From contig CABFPE010001179.1 of assembly GCA_900660155.1 (NCBI GenBank), positions 1 through 64,000 of the forward strand: a stretch of 64,000 bases of DNA, given 5' to 3'. The notes beneath the pieces were generated by a model that searched no databases, was not told the origin of the DNA, and saw only the letters and a program-made list of their open reading frames with translations. A program made the translations under genes and the position numbers. This DNA comes from Hofstenia miamia (Eukaryota; Xenacoelomorpha; Acoela; Hofsteniidae). Shown here one piece after another: positions 18,901-29,439 of the stretch (position 1 is the stretch's first letter; every line of letters starts with the position of its first letter).

Positions 18901-20513
18901 ATGGTGAATTCAAGGAAAAAGCAAAGAACTAAAGCTAAAACTCAAAGGACACCCCAAAACCAAACAACCCCGGCGGTTGTTAACACATCCCCTGAAAGTC
19001 AAAATTCCCCAACAGAGATGGCATTGCAAGAAGACGAAAGTACAGCAATGTCAATTACCGAACTAAGAAAAATAATACAGGATAATAATAACGAACGGCA
19101 TGAACTAATGTTACAAATAGAGAATTTAACTCAAAGGATGTTTGAAATAGAATTAGCGAATGCTGATAAAGACAAACGTATCGAAGAAATCACGCAGGAC
19201 ACTAGCTCTAGATTAACAGAGCAGAGAAATGTCTTCCAAAAACAAATCGAGAAACTAATAGAAGCGAATAAGGAAATAAAAATGGAGAGTGAAAATCTAA
19301 AGCAGATGATCACTCAAATGCATGAAGAGAACGTGAATTTGAGAGAAGACAATATTCTAAAGCAGCTGCAAATAGACGAGTTAAAAGACAAAATTCGATT
19401 GACAACTCTAACAAATGATGAAACAGAAAAAGAAAAAGAAAATAGTGTCAAAGTGATCAAAAACATAGTAGTACAAGAACCAGAGAAACTAAGCGAAAGT
19501 GTACCTGGAGAAGAAGCACAGTCCGAAATATATAGAAATTGTCAAACAGAGGACGAGTTCGTTGAAAAACTGGTCGTCAATATAACAAAACAAGTAAAAG
19601 AGAAATGTAAAACCACAACAGACACAAAGCCGATATATGAGGAAACAATATTATAGGAAGAGGAAGATAGTGAAACACCGGCATGCAAAGCAATACTTCC
19701 GAAATTTACGGGGAGAGTTGATAGCTATTCCCCCACTTTTAAAGAGTGGATTCAGATGTTCGAGATGAGCATGAAGGAGAGAAAAGTGATACAAAACAGG
19801 CGGCGGCGCGATTTCCCCTATATCTAGGAGGTGCAGCTTACCAGCATTACCTAGTGCTGGATCTAGAGACTAAATCGAACTACAAAAAATTAATTGGAGA
19901 ATATCAACAATATTACGACGATGAAAGCTTTAAAAGCCAATATCGAATGTTGTTAAATAGCTTAAAGATGAACAAGTGAGAGGATTTATGAAATTACATG
20001 TCACAAGTAGAGAGGTTATTGAAACTTAGCTCAAGAGAGAGCACGTATTCTAAATATGATCTATTCTCGCATATTTGTAAAGGACTACCAGAACTGATCC
20101 GGCAACAATTTGAAATTAAATGCGATGCGGATGACTCACTAGAGAGGATGATAAGGAAGGGCTTGGGAATCCAGGTAATGATGGAAAATAATGCGCGAAT
20201 CAATGAAAAATCATCAACAACGAAAACGATACCGACAATAGGTAAATGTATAAACAAAACCAAAAAGGATGATGAGGGAAAACTAAAGGAGGAAATTATC
20301 AAAATAAAATTGAAAGACGGTACAGTAAAACGTATAAACCGAAAAGACTTGAAATGCCAAACATGTGGGAAAAAATGACATACAAAGAAATTTTGTAAAC
20401 GCCAGATTAATTTCATAGAAGAGGAGGAGGCTTACTTTGAAGAAGAAGACTTATTGGAAGATGAAGATGAGTTGGAACAAGAAGAAGAAGTAAAAGACAA
20501 TACTTTAAATTAG
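18901..20513 (+). pseudogene. gag: gag remnant, copy 2
   Basis: Full-span gag-like sequence from the same ATG context as copy 1 through coiled coil, capsid-like region and zinc-knuckle region to the acidic tail. It is broken, with about four breaks. The slippery site at its end is kept. Confidence 0.88.
20504..20510 (+). promoter_or_regulatory. -1 slippery site T TTA AAT, copy 2
   Basis: TTTAAAT directly precedes the gag TAG, with pol in the -1 frame. The last base differs from copy 1, but T TTA AAT also fits the X-XXY-YYZ rule. Confidence 0.7.
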
Positions 20514-20545
20514 AGGGAGCGCCGCCTCCAGTAAAACGTGCACCC

Positions 20546-23500
20546 GTGTTGATTGTAACGGACCTGATTAAGACTAACACGATCACGGTCGTAATAAATG
20601 GAGTAATGGTTAAAGCAACCATAGATACGGGAGCGGTAATATCCATTATCACCGATGAATGTGCGGCAAAGATAGGAATTGATAATAAAGAATTCAAAAA
20701 AGAAAATAGCAGATTACTCAATGCTTCAGGACATTACATTGATACAAAAGGGAAAATACTGGAAGTACCGATGAGAATCGCAAACACCACGTTTTCACAA
20801 ACATTTACAGTAATAGACACCGAAAAAAATGCGCTTCCATATGAAGTAATATTAGGAAACGATTTTCTGATGGATAACAAATGTATAATTGATTATACAA
20901 ATAGAACTATATCTGTTCAAGAGGAAACATTAACAACTTATGGAGAAGAGCAAGAGACAGAAAACATAGAATTTCGGTTAACGGAAAATGAGAAAATTCT
21001 ACCTAATAACTGGAAGATGTGCCAAATAGAAACGGAAAACAAGGTCACGTCGGAAGTTATGATTTATGATCAAAGAGGCATAAATACGAAGAAGATTTCT
21101 ATACCTTCAAGCTTATGCGTGGTAAAAAATGGCAGAGGAGTAATACCAATGTTAAATGCAACAAGTCATACAGTCAATATAAAAAAGGATACGTTAAAAT
21201 TGAAAGGGAAAAAAGTAAGAGCCGAGAAAAAAATGGTGGACAAAGTGATCAATTTGATTCAAGAAGAAAACAAGGAGTATCAAATACCAGATATAAGAGA
21301 AGAGGAGTATCGGCACCTAAGCTCAGAAGAGAGAGACCAACTCATAACAATACTTAAAAGACATGCAAAAATTTTTAATTATGGAGAAATAAGTGTGGGG
21401 AAAGCGGTTGGAGAAATGCACAAAATCATAACCACATCGGAAGAGCCAATAAGATTGCCATGCAGGAGAGTTCCTGAACATTTAAAAGAACATTATAATA
21501 CGATATTAAATGAACTCATTGACAATAAGATAATTAGGCCAAGTGAAAGTCCTTACGCTGCGCCCACGGTGTTCGTAAAACAAGGCGAGAAATACAGACT
21601 TTGCATAGACTTCCGGAAACTTAACGACATAACGAAAAAGGACGCATATCCACTCCCAAGAATAGAAGACATTATATATGAAGCCAGTAAAAACAAGTAC
21701 TACACATGCATAGATCTTTGCAAAGCGTACTGGCAAGTGCCAATGGAACCTTCGGATATTGAAAAGACAGCATTTATAACGCCGTATGGACTATTTGAAT
21801 GGATGTACATGGCCTTCGGATTATGTAATGCACCGGCTACATTCCAGAGATATGTGACAAAAGTTTTAAAACAGAACAACAGACAAGTCGAAAAAGGGAT
21901 AAGTGCGTACATAGACGACATACTCATAGCAAGTGAAACAATCGAAGAACATTTTGAAAAGCTGGATAGAACGCTGAACATCCTGTATAAAGCAGGGTTA
22001 CGGGTAAATGGAAAGAAGTGTGAAATTTTAAAGGAACAAGTCGTATTTTTGGGGAGGCAGATCCGGAAAGGAGAAATTCGGATGAAGAACAACGCCAGAG
22101 ATATGATTCAGAATATTAACAGTCCGAAAACGAAAAAGGATCTACAGAGGATTATGGGTTTTATTAACTACTATGGTTCTTTTATATCTAATGTGGCTCA
22201 TAAAACCGGAAGGATGACAGAACTGTTAAAGAAGAATAAAGTCTTCGAATGGACGTGGAGAGAACAAGAACAGTTGGATAACATAAAAAATGAGTTAAGC
22301 CAAATGCCTTCATTAAATACGCCGGACTATGATAAAGAGTTTATTCTCGATTGCGACGCAAGTAATGTTGCCATAGGGGCATGCTTGGGCCAAATCAAAG
22401 ACGGCAAAGAAGTGCCGATACAGTTCTTTAGTCGAAAGTTAAAACAAAGTGAAGAAAATTATGGATCAACGAAACTGGAAATGTTAGCATTGGTCGAAAG
22501 TATAAAGAAATTTCGGTATTTTTTAATAGGACAAACATTTAAAGTGAGAACTGATAATAGTGGGCTTGCATGGCTTAAAAAGTTTTCAGGTGATAAGTCA
22601 TCAATTGTATCACGATGGATCGAATACTTAAATGAGTTCAAATTTAACATAGAACATCGGAAAGGAACGCTACATAAGAACGCAGACTTTTGGATGGCGC
22701 TACCCGAATATCAACAAGATATAGAAAAAGTCGATGGTGAAAAGAAAAAGTTTCAGTTCATGTCACATAACAAATACGCCGAACTACCTGAAATCAATAC
22801 AGATAAAAAAGGGAATGCGATAATGCCGATAATAATTAAGGAAGAAATATATGAAAAAGATATAATCGAAAAACAAAAAAGTGATTTGATACTGAAAGAT
22901 ATAAGAGACAAAATGAACAACGATGAGTGGTCACTGGGAAAAGAAGCTAAAAGTTATTTTCAGCGGTATAAATGGAAATTAAATAGTAATGGACTTTTGT
23001 ACATAGAAGGAAAGACGCTAAGAATAGCGATCCCTGAATATTACAAAAGGGAATTAGTTCGGAAGATACACGAAAATGGACATTTGGGTATAATACAAAC
23101 GGAAAACACCTTTAACGCTCGATTTATAACAACAAGCATTCGAAGAACAGTGGAAGATGTGATCAATAAATGTAACACATGTCTTATAAATAATAAGAGT
23201 CACTTTCCGATACAAGTAGCACCGCTTGAAAAAATCATGGCAACGGCCCCCAACGAAATTGTTCATGTGGATTTGGAAAAATTGTCTCAAGACGATGAAG
23301 GTTATCAGTATATATTAGTATTGGTGGATAACTTCACAAAATACGCTCAAATGATACCGCTAGATTCAACAACCGCAAAAGTAGTAGCAGATAAAATTAT
23401 AAAAGAGTGGATCTTAAAATTCGGACCAATGCAAACAATAATATCTGACAGAGGTGTTCAATTCGAAAGTAAATTATTTGAAGAAATGACCAAGCTAATG

Positions 23501-24436
23501 GAGATATTAACAGAGAAGACAACCGCATATCATCCACAGGCCAACGGAGCGGTGGAAAGATTAAACAGAACAATGATAAAATTAATAAGAGTGTTAACGT
23601 CGAGAATTGGAGGAAGAGATTGGAGAGAAGTATTAGAAATAGTTGAATATTTCTATAATACATCGGTACATACCACAACGGGAATAACCCCATATAAGGC
23701 AATGTATGGTAGAGAGGCGGCAACGCCGATATCAATGCAATACCATGCATACTCCGAGAAGCCGGATCACGATTACATAAGAAGATTGAAAGACCAGATA
23801 ACAGGAATCCACGAAGCTATGTGCCATAATATAAAGAAGTCAGCGATAAGGCAAGAAAGAAATTTCAACAAAAAGATATATGGCGAACCACACAGGGTAG
23901 GGGAGAAAGTTTACGCATACACTCTTATGAGAACACAAGACGTGAACCAAGTAAGGAAACTTAAAACACAGTGGTCAGGGCCATTCACGGTAATACAAAC
24001 ACTACCCAATAATAACTATAAATTGAATGACGGACGAGTATTACATTTTCAGAATTTAAAAAGAGCAACAGTAAACATAGAGCAAGTAACCCTTGATAAA
24101 AATGCAGAGTTTAAAATTGTACAGGTTGATGATGGTACATATGCCGAAATGGACGATCTAGATAGTGTTCACGAAGAAGAATTTCAAGACGAATATAGAC
24201 CTGAGAGAGATGAACCTGAAGTTGAAAGAAGGATAATGCCCCAGAGGGCAGCTAAAAATAAATTAAAATATGACCCAGAGATATGGGATATTAATTTAGT
24301 AACTGAATTTAGGAAAAATGAAACGAACGGAACGATCACCGCTGAAATCGAGGAGAGTAAGAAGGAGAAGAACCCCGCAGACCGATCGTCAAATAAAGGG
24401 CGTGAGGATACAGGGAACATCAGCGAGCTCCACTAA
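20546..24436 (+). CDS. pol: Pol polyprotein, copy 2 (about 1,296 aa, open)
   Basis: This frame has the same length as the pol of copy 1 and the same protease (DTG), RT (YIDD), RNase H, HHCC zinc module, D,D(35)E integrase and GPF module. Differences from copy 1 cluster in the spacer between protease and RT; within RT and integrase most nucleotide changes look silent. The gag of this copy is broken, so a working Gag-Pol from it is unlikely, and it is best read as a fossil with one well-kept gene. The first residue is uncertain for the same reason as in copy 1. Confidence 0.92.
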   Translation: MLIVTDLIKTNTITVVINGVMVKATIDTGAVISIITDECAAKIGIDNKEFKKENSRLLNASGHYIDTKGKILEVPMRIANTTFSQTFTVIDTEKNALPYEVILGNDFLMDNKCIIDYTNRTISVQEETLTTYGEEQETENIEFRLTENEKILPNNWKMCQIETENKVTSEVMIYDQRGINTKKISIPSSLCVVKNGRGVIPMLNATSHTVNIKKDTLKLKGKKVRAEKKMVDKVINLIQEENKEYQIPDIREEEYRHLSSEERDQLITILKRHAKIFNYGEISVGKAVGEMHKIITTSEEPIRLPCRRVPEHLKEHYNTILNELIDNKIIRPSESPYAAPTVFVKQGEKYRLCIDFRKLNDITKKDAYPLPRIEDIIYEASKNKYYTCIDLCKAYWQVPMEPSDIEKTAFITPYGLFEWMYMAFGLCNAPATFQRYVTKVLKQNNRQVEKGISAYIDDILIASETIEEHFEKLDRTLNILYKAGLRVNGKKCEILKEQVVFLGRQIRKGEIRMKNNARDMIQNINSPKTKKDLQRIMGFINYYGSFISNVAHKTGRMTELLKKNKVFEWTWREQEQLDNIKNELSQMPSLNTPDYDKEFILDCDASNVAIGACLGQIKDGKEVPIQFFSRKLKQSEENYGSTKLEMLALVESIKKFRYFLIGQTFKVRTDNSGLAWLKKFSGDKSSIVSRWIEYLNEFKFNIEHRKGTLHKNADFWMALPEYQQDIEKVDGEKKKFQFMSHNKYAELPEINTDKKGNAIMPIIIKEEIYEKDIIEKQKSDLILKDIRDKMNNDEWSLGKEAKSYFQRYKWKLNSNGLLYIEGKTLRIAIPEYYKRELVRKIHENGHLGIIQTENTFNARFITTSIRRTVEDVINKCNTCLINNKSHFPIQVAPLEKIMATAPNEIVHVDLEKLSQDDEGYQYILVLVDNFTKYAQMIPLDSTTAKVVADKIIKEWILKFGPMQTIISDRGVQFESKLFEEMTKLMEILTEKTTAYHPQANGAVERLNRTMIKLIRVLTSRIGGRDWREVLEIVEYFYNTSVHTTTGITPYKAMYGREAATPISMQYHAYSEKPDHDYIRRLKDQITGIHEAMCHNIKKSAIRQERNFNKKIYGEPHRVGEKVYAYTLMRTQDVNQVRKLKTQWSGPFTVIQTLPNNNYKLNDGRVLHFQNLKRATVNIEQVTLDKNAEFKIVQVDDGTYAEMDDLDSVHEEEFQDEYRPERDEPEVERRIMPQRAAKNKLKYDPEIWDINLVTEFRKNETNGTITAEIEESKKEKNPADRSSNKGREDTGNISELH

Positions 24437-26187
24437 CATAGCTAAATCTCCGCAATCCGATTGCCAAATAAAGGGCATGACGATGGAGAACTCTCCACCC
24501 AGCAACAAGCGGCGCAGAGTTAGAAGAAGAGCTCCACAGTCCGATTACCAAATAAAGGGTATGACGACGGAGCAGATGACACCTACCAACAAACGACGAA
24601 GAATAAGGAGGAGGTCTCCTCAATCTGATTACCAAATAAAGGGTATGAGGATGGAGACAATAAAAGAAAAATCACCCTCTACCAAATGTCAATTAACGGG
24701 CAGGCGGGTAAATGAGGGCCATCAACGAGATACTGATCGCCAATTAAAGGGCGTGAGGTTGGAAATACCGAATTATGCACACTCCCCTTCAACATCCACA
24801 AGTACTCAAAGCCAAATAAAGGGCGGCAAGGAAACAGCATCCACGAGTACTCAAAGCCAATTAAAGGGCGGTGAGGAAATAACTTCAGTAGCTATGGAAA
24901 GTTGGGATACACAACCCATAAGTGATGACTCCGATATGGATACTTCGCAGATACCGTCAACAAGTTCAATCCCCACAACAACAAGCTCAGGAATTTTTTC
25001 GTACAGACAAACATCCACAACCACAAAATCGTCACGATCTGAAGAGAGAGAGAGCCGCATGACAAAAATAGGACGAGATAGAATACATCCCTATTTCATA
25101 GCAAACAGAAAGATGAGATATAATTCGTACGACAATCTATCGCCAGAAACTAAGCGGCTAATACAACACAGCACTTCCACCAAAGAGAATGAAAGTTACG
25201 CAATTCCAATAGTTATTGATAAGAAAAATCGTCCAACTTGCAATACGATAATAGCATACAAAGAGGATATGAAGGAACAATTTAACAGACCATACTTCAA
25301 AAGTACAGTCCATATCACGTTTGATGAACAATTCACAATGAAAGATGTCCAGAAACTGGTAAAAAATAGAATCAAAATTATAAATGAATGCGAACAAGTA
25401 AACCTCGATAAAAACCATCTGACAATAGTCTATTTTGTAAAAGACGCTGAGATAGAATCAAAAAGACTTCAAACTAACATCGAAGAAACACTCAAAATAG
25501 CTAAGAAACAGAAGACGAGGGTAATACTAATCGTAACACAGAAATCAGAAGAATTACCGGACTGTATAAAAGAATTGGAAATCAGATTAGATAATTTGTT
25601 CACAGTGGATAATGGTACAAGAAGAATATCGGAACTGATAAAAATGGACTTACAAATTAATGAAATAGCCCCAGCGGAGAGAATCATGGTGGAACCTAAA
25701 ATCGCTATCGACATGTACTATCAAACACGTACTATGGAACTGCTGGGGATAAACGAAAATTTGGAAGAGACTGGAAACTTGTTTCTAAAGTGCAGTATGA
25801 ACCAAACACCTGAGCATTTGGAAAGGATAGCGACAGTATGGTCGGAGATTAAAGCAGAAAAGCCTACGCATGAAGAGTGGCCAATGATAGACATAAGATC
25901 GCCCACGAAAAAGTATCATAAAGGGCATGAAACTCTACAGAAAACACTACGAGATATTCAACGAAAAGTTAAACGAATTACGGAGTATGTGTACGATAGC
26001 TAAATCTCTAAAGAACCCGTTGTTCCTAAGACACAAGAAAATGCTAACAACGGAGAAAGATGTCGTGTTAAAAATTACGAAAGATGAGGCGTACGAAAAT
26101 GTTACGTGGGAAATGAAAGAAGCCAATGAGATAATTAAAAAGGCGGCTGAGATGGTACATGGAGAGAGAGTGGTCATCCTTAATTAG
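24318..26187 (+). pseudogene. ORF3 remnant, copy 2
   Basis: It starts at the same ATG with the same 119-base overlap with pol. It keeps the basic repeat region, the linker and the first SGNH-like segment, plus the extreme C-terminus. It is much shorter than in copy 1 and broken, with about two breaks. Confidence 0.88.
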
Positions 26188-26204
26188 CTATGCTGGAGGG
26201 GGAG

Positions 26205-27552
26205 TGTGACATAATCCATCATTCTATCATGATTGGTCAAGATGAGAGGAAATGGATAAGGAAACAAAGACTAAATTTATTATTGATTACAATGATTAAA
26301 TTGTAAATCATGATAGGATTGATTATTTCTACTTTGTAAATGTTTTGTGCAATATTATCTAAAATTATACTCGACGGTATTTGACAAAACAAAAGATGGT
26401 CAAACAGCATAGTCGAATTAAAGCTGACGTTGCATAAAATTAGCAGAAATATTAAAGCGAGGGAAAAACTGTCAACAAGAAAGATTAACAGGTACTTGTC
26501 GAGTATTTAGTTGTTTATCACCAAAGTGCTATAAATATAATGAATCAGATGTAATTATTGATGAGCAAATCTACTTTGGATTCATTTTCTTTTGTCAGGT
26601 TATTTTATATATTCTGATGGAAAGCTAAACATCTACGAGCTAGGGTAATTGTATGGTGGTTCCCACATCTGGTTAAAGGTATGCTGGAGCAGCCTCCTAA
26701 TAGCTATTCCACAGCGGGGAGGGCGACAGCTGTAGTTACCTGGTGTGCTCTTAGGTTACATATAGGTATAGGAGTTTTTTACTGTTATAGCTTTCCTAAT
26801 TGTCATTGCTTGTCCGATAGTGTTATTGCAGCCTGTAGGTTTTACATGTTAATTATTTTACCGATGAACTCAAGTTATTTATTACATTCATTATATTACA
26901 TGCCGATTGCTGGCTTGAGATGATTTCACGTTGGTTCTACTTAGATGCTGCTTATTACGATTATATCTTATTACATAGAGTTACTTTAATAGTTGTTACA
27001 TGTTGCTCAATGTTATCTAAGGGAGACCTTCGGCCGACTTACAGTTCTTATTTCTTGCTGGCGGCATTGATTGTTTACATGTACAAAGGGCTATTATTTA
27101 TTTATCTATATGTAGGGTTATTACAGCCGAATGGTTGCACCACTTCGTTTATTGCACTAGTTCGTAATAACAAAAACAATCAATGCACTAAATTACTAAG
27201 TAGTTGCCATTCCATTTACACTGAGTTCGCTATTCACAATGCCATTCCATTATTGTTCTCTACCTCACACCAACAGCTCCATTGGTAAGATGCAGCTGGC
27301 AGGTGCGTTCCTGGAAATGCACGTCTACTCTTGAGTGTCGATCCTGTCTTCCAAGTTCTCTGCTGTACCTAAATAAGTTGAGTTAATTAAGTAGCTACAA
27401 AGGCTCTTGCATATTAAATTAGTTTAATAAACCGCACACTTATTACAAAGGAGAGAAAACGGAAAAGTGTCAACTCGGATTCGTGGTTAATCTAAGAAAA
27501 GTAATAGCTTTCTCTAAATAACACCCTCATGTTGAGTTGGCATGATTCTACA
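26205..27552 (+). repeat. LTR 3 (shared by copies 2 and 3), variant type
   Basis: A 1,348-base LTR, about 40 bases longer than the others. U3 and the right part match the family, but the middle (R, about 26,600-27,000) is clearly diverged and carries extra sequence. The same variant is found in LTR 6. The 198-codon frame is not continuous here. Confidence 0.88.
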
Positions 27553-27793
27553 TGGCGACCGTGACAGGCGCTCAAAGAGCGTGCACCAAGGAGAGAAAAC
27601 AGATGGCGTAATAGTTAACGAAAGTGTATGGAGACTTACGAACAAGAATTCTACTACGAACTTACGAGTGGGTTAAGATAGTTGTTTCTTCTCGCTCAAG
27701 AATGAAGAGGAAAACAAGCAAAAAGACGATTAGAACCAGGAGTACAAAAACTGGTAAGGGACCCAAATACAATTGCCTCTAGTAATTAACAAA

Positions 27794-29407
27794 ATGGTGA
27801 ATTCAAGGAAAAAGCAAAGAACTAAAGCTAAAACTCAAAGGACACCCCAAAACCAAACAACCCCAGCGGTTGTTAACACATCCCCTGAAAGTCAAAATTC
27901 CCCAACAGAGATGGCATTGCAAGAAGACGAAGGTACAGCAATGTCGATTACCGAACTAAGAAAAGTAATACAGGATAATAATAACGAACGGCATGAACTA
28001 ATGTTACAAATAGAGAATTTAACTCAAAGGATGTTTGAAATAGAATTAGCGAATGCTGATAAAGACAAACGTATCGAAGAAATCACGCAGGACACTAGCT
28101 CTAGATTAACAGAGCAGAGAAATGTCTTCCAAAAACAAATCGAAAAACTAATAGAAGCGAATAAGGAAATAAAAATGGAGAGTGAAAATCTAAAGCAGAT
28201 GATCACTCAAATGCATGAAGAGAACGTGAATTTGAGAGAAGACAATATTCTAAAGCAGCTGCAAATAGATGAGTTAAAAGACAAAATTCGATTGACAACA
28301 CTAACAAATGATGAAACAGAAAAAGAAAAAGGAAATAGTGTCAAAGTGATCAAAAACATAGTAGTACAAGAACCAGAGAAACTAAGCGAAAGTGTACCTG
28401 GAGAAGAAGCACAGTCCGAAATATATAAAAATTGTCAAACAGAGGACGAGTTCGTTGAAAAATTGGTCGTTAATATAACGAAACAAGTGAAAGAGAAATG
28501 TAAGACCACAACGGATACAAAGCCGATATATGAGGAAACAATATTATCAGAAGAGGAAGATAGCGAAACACCGGCATGCAAAGCAATACTTCCGAAATTT
28601 ACGGGGAGAGTCGATAGCTATTCGCCCACTTTTAAAGAGTGGATTCAGATGTTCGAGATGAGCATGAAGGAAAGAAAAGTGATACAAAAACAAGCAGCGG
28701 CGCGATTTCCCCTATATCTAGGAGGTGCAGCTTACCAGCATTACCTAGTGTTGGATCTAGAGATTAAATCGAACTACAAAAAATTAATTGGAGAATATCA
28801 ACGATATTACGACGACGAGAGCTTTAAAAGCCAATATCGAATGTTGTTAAATAGCTTAAAGATGAACAAGCGAGAGGACTTACGAAATTACATGTCGCAG
28901 GTGGAGAGGTTATTGAAACTTAGCTCAAGAGAGAGCACGTATTCCAAATACGATCTATTCTCGCATATTTGTAAAGGACTACCAGAACCGATCCGGCAAC
29001 AATTTGAAATTAAATGCGATGCGGATGACTCGCTAGAGAGGATGATAAGGAAGGGTTTGGGAATCCAAGTAACGATGGAAAATAATGCGCGAATCAATGA
29101 AAAATCATCTACAACGAAAATGGTACCGACAATAAATAGTGGTACAAACAAAACTAAAAAGGACGATGAGGGAAAACTAAAGGAAGAAATTATCAAAATA
29201 AAATTGAAAGACGGTACGGTAAAACGTATAAACCGAAAAGATTTGAAATGCCAAACATGCGGAAAAAAAGGACATACAAAGAAATTTTGTAAACGTCAGA
29301 TTAATTTCATAGAAGAGGAGGAGGCTTACTTTGAAGAAGAAGACTTATTGGAAGATGAAGATGAGCCGGAACAAGAAGAAGAATTAAAAGACGATAATTT
29401 AAATTAG
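27794..29407 (+). CDS. gag: Gag polyprotein, copy 3 (537 aa, open)
   Basis: It has the same length and layout as the Gag of copy 1, with the same ATG context. It carries the basic Gln/Thr/Pro-rich N-terminus, coiled coil, capsid-like region, CCHC knuckle (CQTCGKKGHTKKFC) and acidic tail. It differs from copy 1 by scattered conservative residues and belongs to the same variant as copies 4-7 (for example GEEAQSEIY in place of EEGQSEIY). The open frame next to a ruined pol suggests it was copied from a working lineage recently or has simply not yet decayed. Confidence 0.88.
   Translation: MVNSRKKQRTKAKTQRTPQNQTTPAVVNTSPESQNSPTEMALQEDEGTAMSITELRKVIQDNNNERHELMLQIENLTQRMFEIELANADKDKRIEEITQDTSSRLTEQRNVFQKQIEKLIEANKEIKMESENLKQMITQMHEENVNLREDNILKQLQIDELKDKIRLTTLTNDETEKEKGNSVKVIKNIVVQEPEKLSESVPGEEAQSEIYKNCQTEDEFVEKLVVNITKQVKEKCKTTTDTKPIYEETILSEEEDSETPACKAILPKFTGRVDSYSPTFKEWIQMFEMSMKERKVIQKQAAARFPLYLGGAAYQHYLVLDLEIKSNYKKLIGEYQRYYDDESFKSQYRMLLNSLKMNKREDLRNYMSQVERLLKLSSRESTYSKYDLFSHICKGLPEPIRQQFEIKCDADDSLERMIRKGLGIQVTMENNARINEKSSTTKMVPTINSGTNKTKKDDEGKLKEEIIKIKLKDGTVKRINRKDLKCQTCGKKGHTKKFCKRQINFIEEEEAYFEEEDLLEDEDEPEQEEELKDDNLN
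29398..29404 (+). promoter_or_regulatory. -1 slippery site T TTA AAT, copy 3
   Basis: TTTAAAT directly precedes TAG, as in copy 2, with pol sequence following in the -1 frame. Confidence 0.7.
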
Positions 29408-29439
29408 ATGGAGCGCCGCCTCCAGAAAAACGTGCACCC

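Larger units (their letters stand above)
17351..27552 (+). mobile_element. Copy 2: Ty3/Gypsy element, broken
   Basis: This copy runs from LTR 2 to LTR 3. It has an open pol but a broken gag and a shortened, broken ORF3, about six breaks in all. Its gag and left LTR are close to those of copy 5 at an offset of 24,122 bases and share the same damage. The damage therefore predates a duplication. Confidence 0.88.

Noticed and set aside
23397-23750. 117-codon minus-strand frame, repeated in copies 4, 5 and 7
   Set aside because: It is the antisense of the integrase core and is explained by pol on the + strand.
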